A stretch of 55,949 nt of DNA from contig NZ_QLAE01000032.1 of assembly GCF_005876855.1 (NCBI RefSeq), forward strand, positions 1 through 55,949, read 5' to 3'. The position numbers were made by a program, and so were the translations under genes. Positions 28,603 to 37,175 of this stretch are shown here, piece by piece; position 1 is the stretch's first letter, and every line of letters begins with the position of its first letter. This DNA is from Stutzerimonas nosocomialis. Lineage in GTDB: Bacteria; Pseudomonadota; Gammaproteobacteria; Pseudomonadales; Pseudomonadaceae. Below the pieces are notes generated by a model. It did not search any database. It was not told the origin of the DNA and saw only the letters and a program-made list of their open reading frames with translations.

Positions 28603-30516
28603 ATGCCTGTACGACGCACACGCAAAGACGATGGCAGCCAGTGGACCGCAGCCGACAGCCGCAGTGTTTACGGCATTCGCCACTGGGGCGCCGGATACTT
28701 CTCGATCAATGACGAGGGCCAGGTCGAGGTCCGCCCGCAGGGACCCGATGGCGCACCGGTGGAATTCACCGGCCTGATCGAGCAGCTGCGCGAGGCAGGT
28801 CTCACCCTGCCGTTGCTGGTGCGGTTTCCCGACATCCTGCAGGACCGCGTGCGGCGGCTGACCGGCGCCTTCGACGCCAACATCGAGCGTCTCGAATACC
28901 AGAGCCGCTACACCGCGCTGTACCCGATCAAGGTCAACCAGCAGGAAGCGGTGATCGAGAACATCATCGCCACCCAGAACGTCTCCATCGGGCTCGAGGC
29001 GGGCTCCAAGCCGGAGCTGATGGCGGTGCTGGCGCTGGCGCCCAAGGGCGGCACCATCGTCTGCAACGGCTACAAGGACCGCGAGTTCATCCGCCTGGCG
29101 CTGATGGGCCAGAAGCTCGGGCACAACGTCTTCATCGTCATCGAGAAGATGTCCGAGGTGGGCCTGGTGATCGAGGAGGCCGCCGAGCTCAAGCTGGTGC
29201 CGCAGGTGGGCCTGCGCGTGCGGCTGTCGTCGCTGGCGTCGAGCAAGTGGGCCGATACCGGCGGTGAAAAGTCCAAGTTCGGCCTGTCCGCCGCACAGCT
29301 GCTGACCGTCATCGAGCGCTTCCGCGAGGCTGGCATCGACCAGGGCGTGCGCCTGCTGCATTTCCACATGGGCTCGCAGATCGCCAACCTCGCCGATTAC
29401 CGCGACGGTTTCCGCGAAGCCATCCGTTACTACGCCGAGCTGCGCGCGCTGGGCCTGCCGGTCGACCACATCGACGTCGGCGGCGGCCTGGGCGTCGACT
29501 ACGACGGCACCCATTCGCGCAACGCCAGTTCGATCAACTACGACATCGACGAGTACGCGGGCACCGTGGTCGGCATGCTCAAGGAGTTCTGCGACCGCCA
29601 GGAGCTGCCGCACCCGCACATCTTCTCCGAAAGCGGGCGGGCGATGACCGCGCACCACGCGGTGCTGGTGATGCAGGTGACCGACTTCGAGCGCCACAAC
29701 GACGAGGCGCCGACCATCGAGAACTACAACGAGCTGCCCGACATCGTGCAGTCGCTGGCCGACCTGCTCGGCCCGTCGGACCCGGAGATGGTCACCGAAA
29801 CCTACTGGCGTGCCACCCACTACATGAGCGAGGCCGCGGCTCAATATGCCGCCGGCAAGCTGACGCTGGCGCAGAAGGCGCTGGCAGAGCAGAGCTACTT
29901 CGCCATCTGCCGCCGCCTGTACAACCAGCTCAAGGCCCGTCAGCGCTCGCACCGCGCCGTGCTGGACGAGCTCAACGACAAGCTCGCCGACAAGTACATC
30001 TGCAACTTCTCGGTGTTCCAGAGCCTGCCCGACACCTGGGCGATCGACCAGATCCTGCCGATCGTGCCGCTGCAGCGCCTGAACGAGGAGCCGGTGCGCC
30101 GCGCCGTGCTGCAGGACCTGACCTGCGATTCGGACGGCAAGATCAAGCACTACGTGGACGAGCAGAGCATCGAGAGCAGCATGCCGGTGCATGAAATCCA
30201 GGCCGGCGAAGAGTATTTCCTCGGTGTCTTCCTGGTCGGCGCCTACCAGGAGATCCTCGGCGACATGCACAACCTGTTCGGCGACACCGACTCGGTGAAC
30301 GTCTACCAGCGCGAGGACGGCACCTTCTACCACGCCGGCATCGAGACCCACGACACCATCGAGGACATGCTGCGCTACGTGCACCTGTCGCCGGAAGAGC
30401 TGATGACCTACTACCGCGACAAGGTGGCCGGGGCCAAGCTCAGCGCCAAGGAGCGGACCCAGTACATCGACGCGCTGCGCCTGGGCCTGACCCGCTCGTC
30501 CTACCTCACGCCCTGA
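28603..30516 (+). CDS. speA: Biosynthetic arginine decarboxylase
   Basis: PLP-dependent fold-type III enzyme making agmatine from arginine for putrescine synthesis. 637 residues, the usual SpeA size. The PLP-lysine lies in [18 protein letters not shown], the glycine-rich phosphate loop in [12 protein letters not shown], and [16 protein letters not shown] is the typical C-side motif. [18 protein letters not shown] carries the conserved cysteine-aspartate segment. AGGAGG stands nine bases before the ATG at 28603. It follows yciH with a gap of about 120 bases and converges closely on the DUF2214 gene; the two stop codons are seven bases apart. Confidence 0.97.
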   Translation: MPVRRTRKDDGSQWTAADSRSVYGIRHWGAGYFSINDEGQVEVRPQGPDGAPVEFTGLIEQLREAGLTLPLLVRFPDILQDRVRRLTGAFDANIERLEYQSRYTALYPIKVNQQEAVIENIIATQNVSIGLEAGSKPELMAVLALAPKGGTIVCNGYKDREFIRLALMGQKLGHNVFIVIEKMSEVGLVIEEAAELKLVPQVGLRVRLSSLASSKWADTGGEKSKFGLSAAQLLTVIERFREAGIDQGVRLLHFHMGSQIANLADYRDGFREAIRYYAELRALGLPVDHIDVGGGLGVDYDGTHSRNASSINYDIDEYAGTVVGMLKEFCDRQELPHPHIFSESGRAMTAHHAVLVMQVTDFERHNDEAPTIENYNELPDIVQSLADLLGPSDPEMVTETYWRATHYMSEAAAQYAAGKLTLAQKALAEQSYFAICRRLYNQLKARQRSHRAVLDELNDKLADKYICNFSVFQSLPDTWAIDQILPIVPLQRLNEEPVRRAVLQDLTCDSDGKIKHYVDEQSIESSMPVHEIQAGEEYFLGVFLVGAYQEILGDMHNLFGDTDSVNVYQREDGTFYHAGIETHDTIEDMLRYVHLSPEELMTYYRDKVAGAKLSAKERTQYIDALRLGLTRSSYLTP

Positions 30517-30526
30517 GCGGCGCTCA
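30514..30526. repeat. Palindrome joining two convergent stop codons
   Basis: TGAGC-GGC-GCTCA is a perfect palindrome in which the first three bases are the speA stop codon and the last three the stop codon of the opposite gene. It may act as a small shared stem. Confidence 0.5.
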
Positions 30527-30979
30527 GGTGATCACTCCGAAGCCGCGCGCCATCAGCGCCGCGGCCAGGGGGATCAGCAGCAACAGCATCAGTTCCAGGC
30601 GGATCACCCAGGTCACCCACTGGCCGGTCTGTGGGCTGACTTCCGGCACCTGGCCGGCCTTGAGCGCGTTGCGCCAGTTGAGAAACGTCAGGGTCGGGTA
30701 GATCGACAGCAGCGAAACCAGCAGGAACAGCGCGATCTTGGCGTGGAAGGCGCTGTTGCTCAGGTAGTAGCCCAGCCCCTTGCCGAACCAGACCACCCGG
30801 GTGATGCCGGTGGCCAGCACCACGGCAGCGGTCACGCCGAAGGCGATGTCGATGCGGAACAGGCTGCGTGCCCGCTCCAGGGTCAGCGGCAGGCGAAACA
30901 GCTGGTGCTCGAGCGTGAGCAGGGCGAACAGCACGAAGATGGCGATGAAGTGCAGGTAGGCGGCGAACGCGTACGCCAT
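30524..30979 (-). CDS. DUF2214 family integral membrane protein
   Basis: A 151-residue inner-membrane protein that fits the DUF2214 family (PA4838 type); function unknown. Four membrane segments are visible: about residues 5-25 (AAYLHFIAIFVLFALLTLEH), 45-65 (FGVTAAVVLATGITRVVWFG), 78-100 (FHAKIALFLLVSLLSIYPTL) and 122-145 (IRLELMLLLLIPLAAALMA). His residues within the membrane stretches could coordinate haem or metal, as in related CopD-like families, but this is inference. AAAGGATCC lies before the ATG at 30979. It starts one base after the stop of the MATE transporter, so the two are probably co-transcribed. Confidence 0.82.
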   Translation of the reverse strand: MAYAFAAYLHFIAIFVLFALLTLEHQLFRLPLTLERARSLFRIDIAFGVTAAVVLATGITRVVWFGKGLGYYLSNSAFHAKIALFLLVSLLSIYPTLTFLNWRNALKAGQVPEVSPQTGQWVTWVIRLELMLLLLIPLAAALMARGFGVIT

Positions 30980-30980
30980 G

Positions 30981-32351
30981 TCAGGATCCTTTCGGTTCGG
31001 CGTGTGGTGGTTGGTGCGCAAGGGTAAACCAGCCGTCATCGCGCTGCAGCTTCCAGGCGAGCATCCCCAGGCAGAGCGCGCGCAGCAGCATGAACGTGAG
31101 GAACGCCAGCCAGAGCCCGTGGTTGCCGAAGCCCTGGAGCAGCCAGCCGAGCGGCAACGCGATCGCGACCGCCAGCAGCATGCTGTCGCGCATCTCCCGC
31201 GCCCGCGTGGCACCGATGAACAACCCGTCTAGCAGGTAGCTCCATACCGCCACCAGCGGCAGCGCGGCGAGATAGGGCAGGTAGGTGATCGCCTGTTCGC
31301 GTACCGGGGCGATGTCGGTCTGCAGCTGGACGAAGAGGGTGCCGCCTAACAGGAAGAACAGGCCGAAGCCGGCGCTCGCCAGCAGCGACCAGCCCCCGGC
31401 CACCGTCATCACGCGCACCAGTTCGCGGCGATCACCTGCGCCGATGGCCCTGCCGGCCAGGGCCTCGACGGCATGCGCCAGGCCGTCGAGCGCATGGGCG
31501 GTGAGCATCAGCCCGTTGAGCAACAGCGCGTTGGCGGCCACTGTGGCGTCGCCCAGGCGGGTGCCCTGGGTGGTGACCAGAAAGAACACCAGCTGCAGCG
31601 CCAGGGAGCGGATGAAGATGTCGCGATTGACCGCCAGCAGAGGTCGCCAGTTGCGCCACAGGCCCAGCGCCCGGGTATTCAGCTTGCCGGGATGGTGCGC
31701 CAGTGCCCTGGGTACCAGCGCCAGGCCGATCAGCACAGCGGCCCATTCGGCCAGCACCGAAGCCCGCGCGGCGCCGGCGACGCCCCAGTCCAGGCCCAGC
31801 ACGAACCAGAGGTCCAGCGCGACATTGGTGAGGTTGGCGGTGAGCAGGATCGCCAGCGGTGCGCGGGCATTCTGTGCGCCGAGGAACCAGCCGATCAGTG
31901 CGTAGCTGGCGAGCGCCGCCGGCAGGCCGAACAGGCGGGTGTGGAAATAGTCGCGGGTCAGGGCGTCGAGTTCGGCCGAGGGCTGCATCAGCTGCAGCGC
32001 CAGCCCGCTGAGCGGCACGGCGGCCAGGCCCAGCAGCAGCGCGAAGCCGAGCGCCAGCAACAGTCCCTGCAGAAGGACCTGGCGCAGCGCGCCGCCATCG
32101 CCGCGACCGACCGCCTGGGCGGCGAAGCCGGTGGTGCCCATGCGCAGGAAGCCCAGCACCCAGACCAGAAGCGTGTAGAGGCTGCCGCCTACCGCCACCG
32201 CCGCCAGCTGGTGGGCGTGGGGCAGATGCCCGATCACCGCGGTGTCGACCAGCGCCACCAGCGGCACCGACAGGTTGGACAGGATCATCGGCGCGGCCAG
32301 CGCCCAGACCCGGCGATGGGTAGGGCGATCGCGCCAGGCGGTCATCGGCAT
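30981..32351 (-). CDS. MATE family efflux transporter (DinF-like)
   Basis: A 456-residue inner-membrane transporter of the MATE/DinF group, which exports drugs or metabolites against Na+ or H+. About 12 membrane segments are visible. Family motifs include IPMILSNLSVPLVALVDTAVIGHL-like text near the N-terminus (ALAAPMILSNLSVPLVALVDTAVIGHL), QAVGRGDGGALRQVLLQG, and in the second half EALAGRAIGAGDRREL. The DinF-type start (RRVWALAAPMIL) and the position next to the DUF2214 gene are notable. The ATG at 32351 is used here; one at 32345 is equally possible since neither has a good ribosome site. Substrate unknown. Confidence 0.9.
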   Translation of the reverse strand: MPMTAWRDRPTHRRVWALAAPMILSNLSVPLVALVDTAVIGHLPHAHQLAAVAVGGSLYTLLVWVLGFLRMGTTGFAAQAVGRGDGGALRQVLLQGLLLALGFALLLGLAAVPLSGLALQLMQPSAELDALTRDYFHTRLFGLPAALASYALIGWFLGAQNARAPLAILLTANLTNVALDLWFVLGLDWGVAGAARASVLAEWAAVLIGLALVPRALAHHPGKLNTRALGLWRNWRPLLAVNRDIFIRSLALQLVFFLVTTQGTRLGDATVAANALLLNGLMLTAHALDGLAHAVEALAGRAIGAGDRRELVRVMTVAGGWSLLASAGFGLFFLLGGTLFVQLQTDIAPVREQAITYLPYLAALPLVAVWSYLLDGLFIGATRAREMRDSMLLAVAIALPLGWLLQGFGNHGLWLAFLTFMLLRALCLGMLAWKLQRDDGWFTLAHQPPHAEPKGS

Positions 32352-32415
32352 GGGGAAGGCTGGCTTGATGGGGAAGCGCGCATGATACGGCGCGATGGCC
32401 GGCAGGTCTGCTGCG

Positions 32416-32706
32416 TCAGTGAATGATCCAGCTCAGCAGCCAGAGCCCGAGGACCAGCCAGATGATGCCGGCGACGATCGAGCGGCGGAAGAAGGCCCGG
32501 GCGGCGGCCACCAGCAGCAACAGGCCGACCACCAGAGCGCCGAGGCTGATCACCGACTGGTCCATGCCCAGCGCTTCGGAGAGGCCGCGGAGAAAGTTGT
32601 GGCCGGCGACGGCGAACAGGCCGAAGAACCATTCGAGCCCGTCGACGATATAACGGATCACCGTGCCCAGCGCCTGGCCGAGCCAGCCGAAGAAATCTAC
32701 CTGCAT
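32416..32706 (-). CDS. Small conserved membrane protein
   Basis: A 96-residue protein of unknown function (I recall a similar pseudomonad protein near speA, PA4841-like). The N-terminus MQVDFFGWLGQALGTVIRYIVDGLEWFFGLF is amphipathic and aromatic-rich. Two hydrophobic stretches follow: about residues 55-70 (VISLGALVVGLLLLVAAARAF) and 77-94 (IVAGIIWLVLGLWLLSWII). GGGAGCG lies upstream of the ATG at 32706. It is on the same strand as the MATE gene downstream, 64 bases away, so they may share a transcript. Confidence 0.78.
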   Translation of the reverse strand: MQVDFFGWLGQALGTVIRYIVDGLEWFFGLFAVAGHNFLRGLSEALGMDQSVISLGALVVGLLLLVAAARAFFRRSIVAGIIWLVLGLWLLSWIIH

Positions 32707-32936
32707 GTTTCGCTCCCTTGGGTCGAGTGCTGCGCCGTCGTCCACGCACGGCGCCTCACTTGGGCTGCGGTGACGGTCGGGGAGTTCCGTAACCCCGGGG
32801 TATGGCGGCCTTCCGGGCGTTCTGCCTTTCGTCGGTGCGCTCGGGTGCGGGTGAGCGGAGCCGCTAAGATCCTGAAACCTTTTGTAGTAAATGCCGCCGC
32901 AACGGCGGGTCCTCAATCGTTGTTCCCGAGGTAGAC

Positions 32937-34328
32937 ATGATGATCGAACGGCGTATGGGGATGGCCCTGGCAGGGCTGCTGGGACTGGGATGCGGGGATC
33001 TGATGGCGCGTCCCACGGTGGAATCGATCGAAGGTTCGTTGCGCTCGGGGCGGCCGCACGTGGCCGGCGAGCTGATCGTGCAGTTTCGCGCCGAGGCCAG
33101 CGAGGAGGCCAAGAGCGCCGCCTATTCGCGGCACGCCGCCTCGCCTGCGCGGCGCCTGGCGAGCAAGCGCGAGCGTCGCGACGGCAGGGGCGATCTGGTG
33201 AAGGTGCGCCTGGCCGGCAAACGGCTCGACAGGGCGACTCTCGCGGCTTTCCTGAACGACCCCGCGGTCGAATACGTCGAGCCCAACTGGGTCTACCGCA
33301 CCCAGCGGAGCAACCCCAACGATCCGGGACTGGAGTGGATGTGGGGGCTGCAGGGGCCGACCACCTCGCCCGCGCACCCCTACGGCTCCGGCGCACTGGC
33401 GGCCTGGAATGCGTCGGCGCTCTGCTCGAGTCAGGTGCATGTCGGGGTGATCGACGAAGGCGTGATGGTCAACCACCCCGATCTGCGCGCCAATGTCTGG
33501 GTCAACCCGGGCGAAGGCAGCCGGCCCGACGGCCAGGACAATGACCGCAACGGCTTCGTCGACGATGTCCACGGCTGGGATTTCGACGCCAACGACGCCT
33601 CGGTCTTCGATGGCGTGCAGGACGATCATGGCACCCATGTGGCGGGGACCATCGCCGCGGTCACCAACAATGGCATCGGGGTGGCTGGCGTCTGCCCGAG
33701 CGCGAAGTTGATCGCCGCCAAGTTTCTCGGCGCCGATGGAGGCACCACGGCCGGCGCCATCGCCGCGGTGAATTACCTCACCACCCTCAAGCGCGAGAAG
33801 CGCATCGCCCTGGTCGCGACCAACAACTCCTGGGGCGGCGGCGGTTATTCCCAGGCGCTGGCCGATGCCATCCGGGCCGCGGGCGATGCCGGGATCCTGT
33901 TCATCGCCGCGGCCGGCAACGACGGCCTCGATATCGACCGTTTCCCCAGCTACCCGGCCAGCTACGCGCTGCCCAACGTCATCACCGTGGCGGCCCACGA
34001 CCCGAGCGGTGCCCGGGCCGAGTTCTCCAACTACGGCGCCGCCAGCGTGCACCTCTCGGCGCCCGGCGTGGACATCATCTCCACCGCGCCGATGACGGCC
34101 ACCGAAGGCGGATATGCCTACTACAGCGGCACCTCGATGGCGGCCCCGCACGTCGCGGGGGCGGCAGCGCTGTATGCCTCGCTCAACCCCTGTGCCAGCG
34201 CGGCGCAGATCCGCGACGCCCTGTTGCGCCATGCCGTACGCGATCCACAGCTGATCGGCTCGGTGCAGCAGGGACGGCGCCTGGATGTCTCGGGGTTTCG
34301 CCGTGAGCTGGCCTGTACCGCGCCCTGA
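32937..34328 (+). CDS. Secreted subtilisin-like serine protease (S8 family)
   Basis: Extracytoplasmic protease with a signal peptide (MMIERRMGMALAGLLGLGCGDLMA), an I9-type propeptide (about residues 40-115: AGELIVQFRAE to AVEYVEPNWVY) and an S8 catalytic domain. The triad is D173 (VGVIDEGV), H231 (DDHGTHVAG) and S400 (GTSMAAPHVAG), with the oxyanion Asn in ATNNSWGGGG. A calcium-loop-like DNDRNGFVDDVHGWDF is present. The protein ends soon after the catalytic domain (ACTAP), with no autotransporter or secretion domain, so type II or Sec-only export is implied. GAGGTAGAC precedes the ATG at 32937. It has about 230 bases of its own upstream region, but no known regulator site was found there. Confidence 0.92.
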   Translation: MMIERRMGMALAGLLGLGCGDLMARPTVESIEGSLRSGRPHVAGELIVQFRAEASEEAKSAAYSRHAASPARRLASKRERRDGRGDLVKVRLAGKRLDRATLAAFLNDPAVEYVEPNWVYRTQRSNPNDPGLEWMWGLQGPTTSPAHPYGSGALAAWNASALCSSQVHVGVIDEGVMVNHPDLRANVWVNPGEGSRPDGQDNDRNGFVDDVHGWDFDANDASVFDGVQDDHGTHVAGTIAAVTNNGIGVAGVCPSAKLIAAKFLGADGGTTAGAIAAVNYLTTLKREKRIALVATNNSWGGGGYSQALADAIRAAGDAGILFIAAAGNDGLDIDRFPSYPASYALPNVITVAAHDPSGARAEFSNYGAASVHLSAPGVDIISTAPMTATEGGYAYYSGTSMAAPHVAGAAALYASLNPCASAAQIRDALLRHAVRDPQLIGSVQQGRRLDVSGFRRELACTAP

Positions 34329-34378
34329 TGGCGTTTCGATAGTGCGACATCGGTCGTCAGGCTGACACATTGACGGGG

Positions 34379-34410
34379 TAGACTCGGCCCGTACTGATAA
34401 GCCGAGTCTA
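34379..34410. promoter_or_regulatory. Inverted repeat abutting the start of the SdiA-regulated-domain gene
   Basis: TAGACTCGGC (34379-34388) and GCCGAGTCTA (34401-34410) are perfect 10-base arms with a 12-base loop, and the right arm ends three bases before the ATG at 34414. In RNA this stem would sit over the ribosome-binding region; in DNA it could be an operator. Confidence 0.55.
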
Positions 34411-34413
34411 TCG

Positions 34414-35349
34414 ATGATCACCACCATGAAATCGTGGTTCGCCGCGCGTCCCACCGCGCGCCCCTGGCGCTTGATATTCGCCGCCTGCGGGCTGCTCGCC
34501 CTGTACCAGCTGCATCAGGTCCATCTGGACGATCACCTCTATCATGCGCTGAAGTCGGCGTGGCGCCAGGCGGCGCCGGCGTCCGCGGGCATGGCCCTGG
34601 GCAGCTACCAGGTACGGGTGGAGGCTCATCCGGTCGCACAGGTGCAGAACAACCTTTCCGGGCTGGCCTTCGATGAAGACCGTGACCAGCTCTGGGCGGT
34701 CGTCAACAACCCCGAGACCCTGCTCGCCCTGAGCCGCGACGGCCACGTGCTTGGCCAGTACCCCCTGAGCGGCTTCATCGATGTGGAGGGCGTCGCCTAC
34801 CTGGGGGACGACCTTCTGGTGGTGCTCGAAGAGCGCAGCCAGGCCGTCCACATACTGCCGGTGCCCACCAGCCCCGGATCGATCCATCGGCACCAGTCGC
34901 GCAGCCTGACCCTGGCGCTCGGTGACGGCGACAACCTGGGCTTCGAAGGCGTCGACTACGATCGTGCCGGCGACCGGCTGTTCGTGGTCAAGGAAAAGTC
35001 CCCGATGAAGCTCTACGAGATCCGCGGGCTCAAGGGGAGCATGAATGGCGCGCTGAACATCGAGGTGATCGACCGGGCCGCCTGGCTGGCTGACCAGCTG
35101 CCGGTCAGCGATCTGTCATCGGTGCATTACGATGCGCGCAGCGGCCATCTGGCGCTGCTCAGCGACGAGTCGCAGATCATCGTCGAACTGGACGGCGAGG
35201 GCCGACTGGTCAGTTCGCGGCCCCTCTGGAGCGGTTTCGCGGGCCTCGAGCGCGGCGTGCCGCAGGCCGAAGGGATGACCTTCGATGGGCGTGGCGACCT
35301 TTACCTGGTCAGTGAGCCGAACCTGTTCTACGTCTTTTCGCGGCAGTGA
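34414..35349 (+). CDS. SdiA-regulated domain protein (YjiK-like)
   Basis: A 311-residue membrane-anchored protein with a beta-propeller of the SdiA-regulated (PF06977) type; function in the cell is not established. The N-terminus has a membrane anchor (WRLIFAACGLLALYQLHQVHL). Repeats typical of the domain follow: NNLSGLAFDEDRDQLWAVVNNPETLLALSRDG, FIDVEGVAYLGDDLLVVLEE, NLGFEGVDYDRAGDRLFVVKEKSP and AEGMTFDGRGDLYLVSEPNLFYVF. The start at 34414 is used; an ATG at 34426 is an alternative. A perfect inverted repeat ends three bases upstream. It follows the subtilisin gene by 85 bases in the same direction. Confidence 0.88.
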   Translation: MITTMKSWFAARPTARPWRLIFAACGLLALYQLHQVHLDDHLYHALKSAWRQAAPASAGMALGSYQVRVEAHPVAQVQNNLSGLAFDEDRDQLWAVVNNPETLLALSRDGHVLGQYPLSGFIDVEGVAYLGDDLLVVLEERSQAVHILPVPTSPGSIHRHQSRSLTLALGDGDNLGFEGVDYDRAGDRLFVVKEKSPMKLYEIRGLKGSMNGALNIEVIDRAAWLADQLPVSDLSSVHYDARSGHLALLSDESQIIVELDGEGRLVSSRPLWSGFAGLERGVPQAEGMTFDGRGDLYLVSEPNLFYVFSRQ

Positions 35350-35361
35350 CGGCAGGCCGGC

Positions 35362-35811
35362 TCAGCCGCGATTGATCAGCCAGACGCCGCCGAAGATCAG
35401 CAGCAGTCCGGCGATCTTGCTCAGGCTGACCGCCGACTGACGGAAGCCGGCCCAGCCGAAGTGATCCAGCAGCGTCGCCATCGCGAGCTGGCCGGCCAGG
35501 GCCAGCGCCATGAACAGCAGCGCACCGATGCGCGGTCCGGCGAAGGCTGCGGTGGTGATGAAGAACGCGCCGAGCAGCCCGCCGCTCCAGTGCCACCACG
35601 ACAATTCCCGCAGCGCCTGCATCGTCGGCAGTTCGCGCTGGGCGATGACCAGCGCCAGCAATGCCAGGGTGCCGATCGCGAAGGAAATCAGCGCGGCACC
35701 GGTGACGCTGGCGATCTGCCGACTCAGTTGTCCGTTGATGCCGGCCTGCAGGGGCAGGAAGGAACCGGCGATGAAGGGCAGCGCGAGCAGCCACCAGGCA
35801 GTAGCGGGCAT
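35362..35811 (-). CDS. Small DMT-family transporter (YdcZ/DUF606)
   Basis: A 149-residue integral membrane protein of the DUF606 (YdcZ) branch of the drug/metabolite transporter superfamily. It has five hydrophobic segments; the start MPATAWWLLALPFIAGSFLPLQAGINGQLSRQIASVTGAALISFAIGT and later GGLLGAFFITTAAFAGPRIGALLFMALALAGQLAMATLLDHFGW are the family hallmarks. Half-size members act as dimers. CGGAGA lies upstream of the ATG at 35811; a longer in-frame reading to 35895 lacks homology. Substrate unknown. It is convergent with the SdiA-regulated-domain gene. Confidence 0.9.
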   Translation of the reverse strand: MPATAWWLLALPFIAGSFLPLQAGINGQLSRQIASVTGAALISFAIGTLALLALVIAQRELPTMQALRELSWWHWSGGLLGAFFITTAAFAGPRIGALLFMALALAGQLAMATLLDHFGWAGFRQSAVSLSKIAGLLLIFGGVWLINRG

Positions 35812-35869
35812 CTGAAATCTCCGGAAACGGGGCGCGACAGTATGGGCAAGGTCGGCTGTCGTCGCCACG

Positions 35870-36460
35870 TCAGCGCTGCAGGATGCGCTCCGCATTGGCC
35901 TGGCCGAGGGTCATCGCGAAGAAGGCGTCCTTGCCGCGGGTATAGGCGGCGCGGTCGTAGGGGTGCTGGCGGGCGAGGGCGCGCTTGAGGTCGGCATAGG
36001 CTTCGGCCACGTCGGGATGGCGCCGCAGATAGTCGCGAAAACGCAGGTGCTTGTCGGCTTCGGCGAGGGTCATCACGTGCACGTGATGGGTGCGCTGACG
36101 GCCCTGGGGGAGCATCGACTTGACGAAGAACATGCGCTCCGGGGCGACGTTGTCGCGCCAGTGGACATAGCCCAGCGACAGCAGCGGCACGACGAGCTGG
36201 CGCCAGTCGCACCCCGGCGGCGGCAGCATCATGATGTCGATGATGGGTTTGGCGGCAAGGCCGGGGACGGAGGTGCTGCCGAAATGCTCGAAGCGCATCC
36301 CCTCAATGCCGTAGGCCTTCATGGTGCGGTTGATCGCGCAGGCTTCGTCCAGGTAGCGCCGAGGCCAGCCAGGGTCCGGCGAGCGGATTTCGATCAGCTC
36401 CGCATCGTCCTGTCGGCGCCGCTCTTCGGAAGACAGAGGGCGTAGATGTCCAGTGCGCAT
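35870..36460 (-). CDS. GrpB/UPF0157 family nucleotidyltransferase-like protein
   Basis: A 196-residue GrpB (UPF0157) protein, a nucleotidyltransferase-fold family whose substrate is unknown. The core motif GSTSVPGLAAKPIIDIMMLPP (around residue 60) carries the GS and D-x-D-like nucleotidyltransferase signature. EIRSPDPGWPRRYLDEACAI and HHVHVMTLAEADKHLRFRDYLRRHPDVAEAYADLKRALA are also typical. The ATG at 36460 has AGGGGGG upstream. It lies on the same strand as the DMT gene 58 bases downstream. Confidence 0.92.
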   Translation of the reverse strand: MRTGHLRPLSSEERRRQDDAELIEIRSPDPGWPRRYLDEACAINRTMKAYGIEGMRFEHFGSTSVPGLAAKPIIDIMMLPPPGCDWRQLVVPLLSLGYVHWRDNVAPERMFFVKSMLPQGRQRTHHVHVMTLAEADKHLRFRDYLRRHPDVAEAYADLKRALARQHPYDRAAYTRGKDAFFAMTLGQANAERILQR

Positions 36461-36574
36461 GGCGGCCCCCCTGGCTGTTCCGGTAACGCTGCGACGAGGT
36501 CCGTACGATGCGGGACCAACGTTTCGACGGCGTCGCTGTCAGGATAGTTCAGCTTCGGGAGCCGCGCAGGCGCT

Positions 36575-37135
36575 CTAGCGCGGCGGGTATTGCGACAGCA
36601 CCTGGGTCACCGTCTCGCGTATCGCGGCGGCACGTTCGCCGGGGCCTGGCTGGCCTGCCTGCAGCATCTGGCTGCCGGTGCCCCGCCAGACCAGTTTGCC
36701 GTCGCGGCGGTCGTAGAGGTCGATCTGCAAGGTGCCCACCTGGTAGCGGATGGTGCGCATCTGGGTGATTCCCGGCCCGCCCCAGAAGCCATGCCAGGGG
36801 CCGCCCCAGCCGCCGTAGCTGCTGGTCATCACCTGCTCTTCGCGCTCATCGACCAGGTACCAGGCCTGGACCAGCAGGTCGGCGCTGGTGCCTGCCGCCA
36901 CCGGGCGCAGGCCCCGCTGGTCGAGCTGGTCGCCGATGGCCTCGCGGATGCGTTGCTCGGTCAGGTCGCTCTGGATGCGGGGGTCGTCCGGCCGATACTG
37001 CACCGCCGGTTCTTTCCAGTCCCAGCTGCGGTATCCGGCGAAGTCCCGGTTGGGGTCGAAGTCCCGATCGAGCTGAACGCTCTGGCAGGCGGCGAGCAGC
37101 AGCAGGGCGGGAATCAGAAGCAGTCGCTGGATCAT
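36575..37135 (-). CDS. DUF4136 lipoprotein (copy 1)
   Basis: A 186-residue predicted lipoprotein: signal peptide MIQRLLLIPALLLLAAC with lipobox LAAC, then QSVQLDRDFDPNRDFAGYRSWDWKEP, the DUF4136 start. IRYQVGTLQIDLYDRRDGKLVWRGTGS and RAAAIRETVTQVLSQYPPR match the family end. A short glycine/tryptophan-rich loop (SYGGWGGPWHGFWGGPG) is present. Function unknown; an outer-membrane or periplasmic location is likely. AGGAG stands before the ATG at 37135. It is the second of two tandem paralogues; copy 2 lies immediately upstream in transcription order. Confidence 0.88.
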   Translation of the reverse strand: MIQRLLLIPALLLLAACQSVQLDRDFDPNRDFAGYRSWDWKEPAVQYRPDDPRIQSDLTEQRIREAIGDQLDQRGLRPVAAGTSADLLVQAWYLVDEREEQVMTSSYGGWGGPWHGFWGGPGITQMRTIRYQVGTLQIDLYDRRDGKLVWRGTGSQMLQAGQPGPGERAAAIRETVTQVLSQYPPR

Positions 37136-37175
37136 GTCGATCTCCTGCATTGAATTGGGGGCCGAGCCAGCGGCG

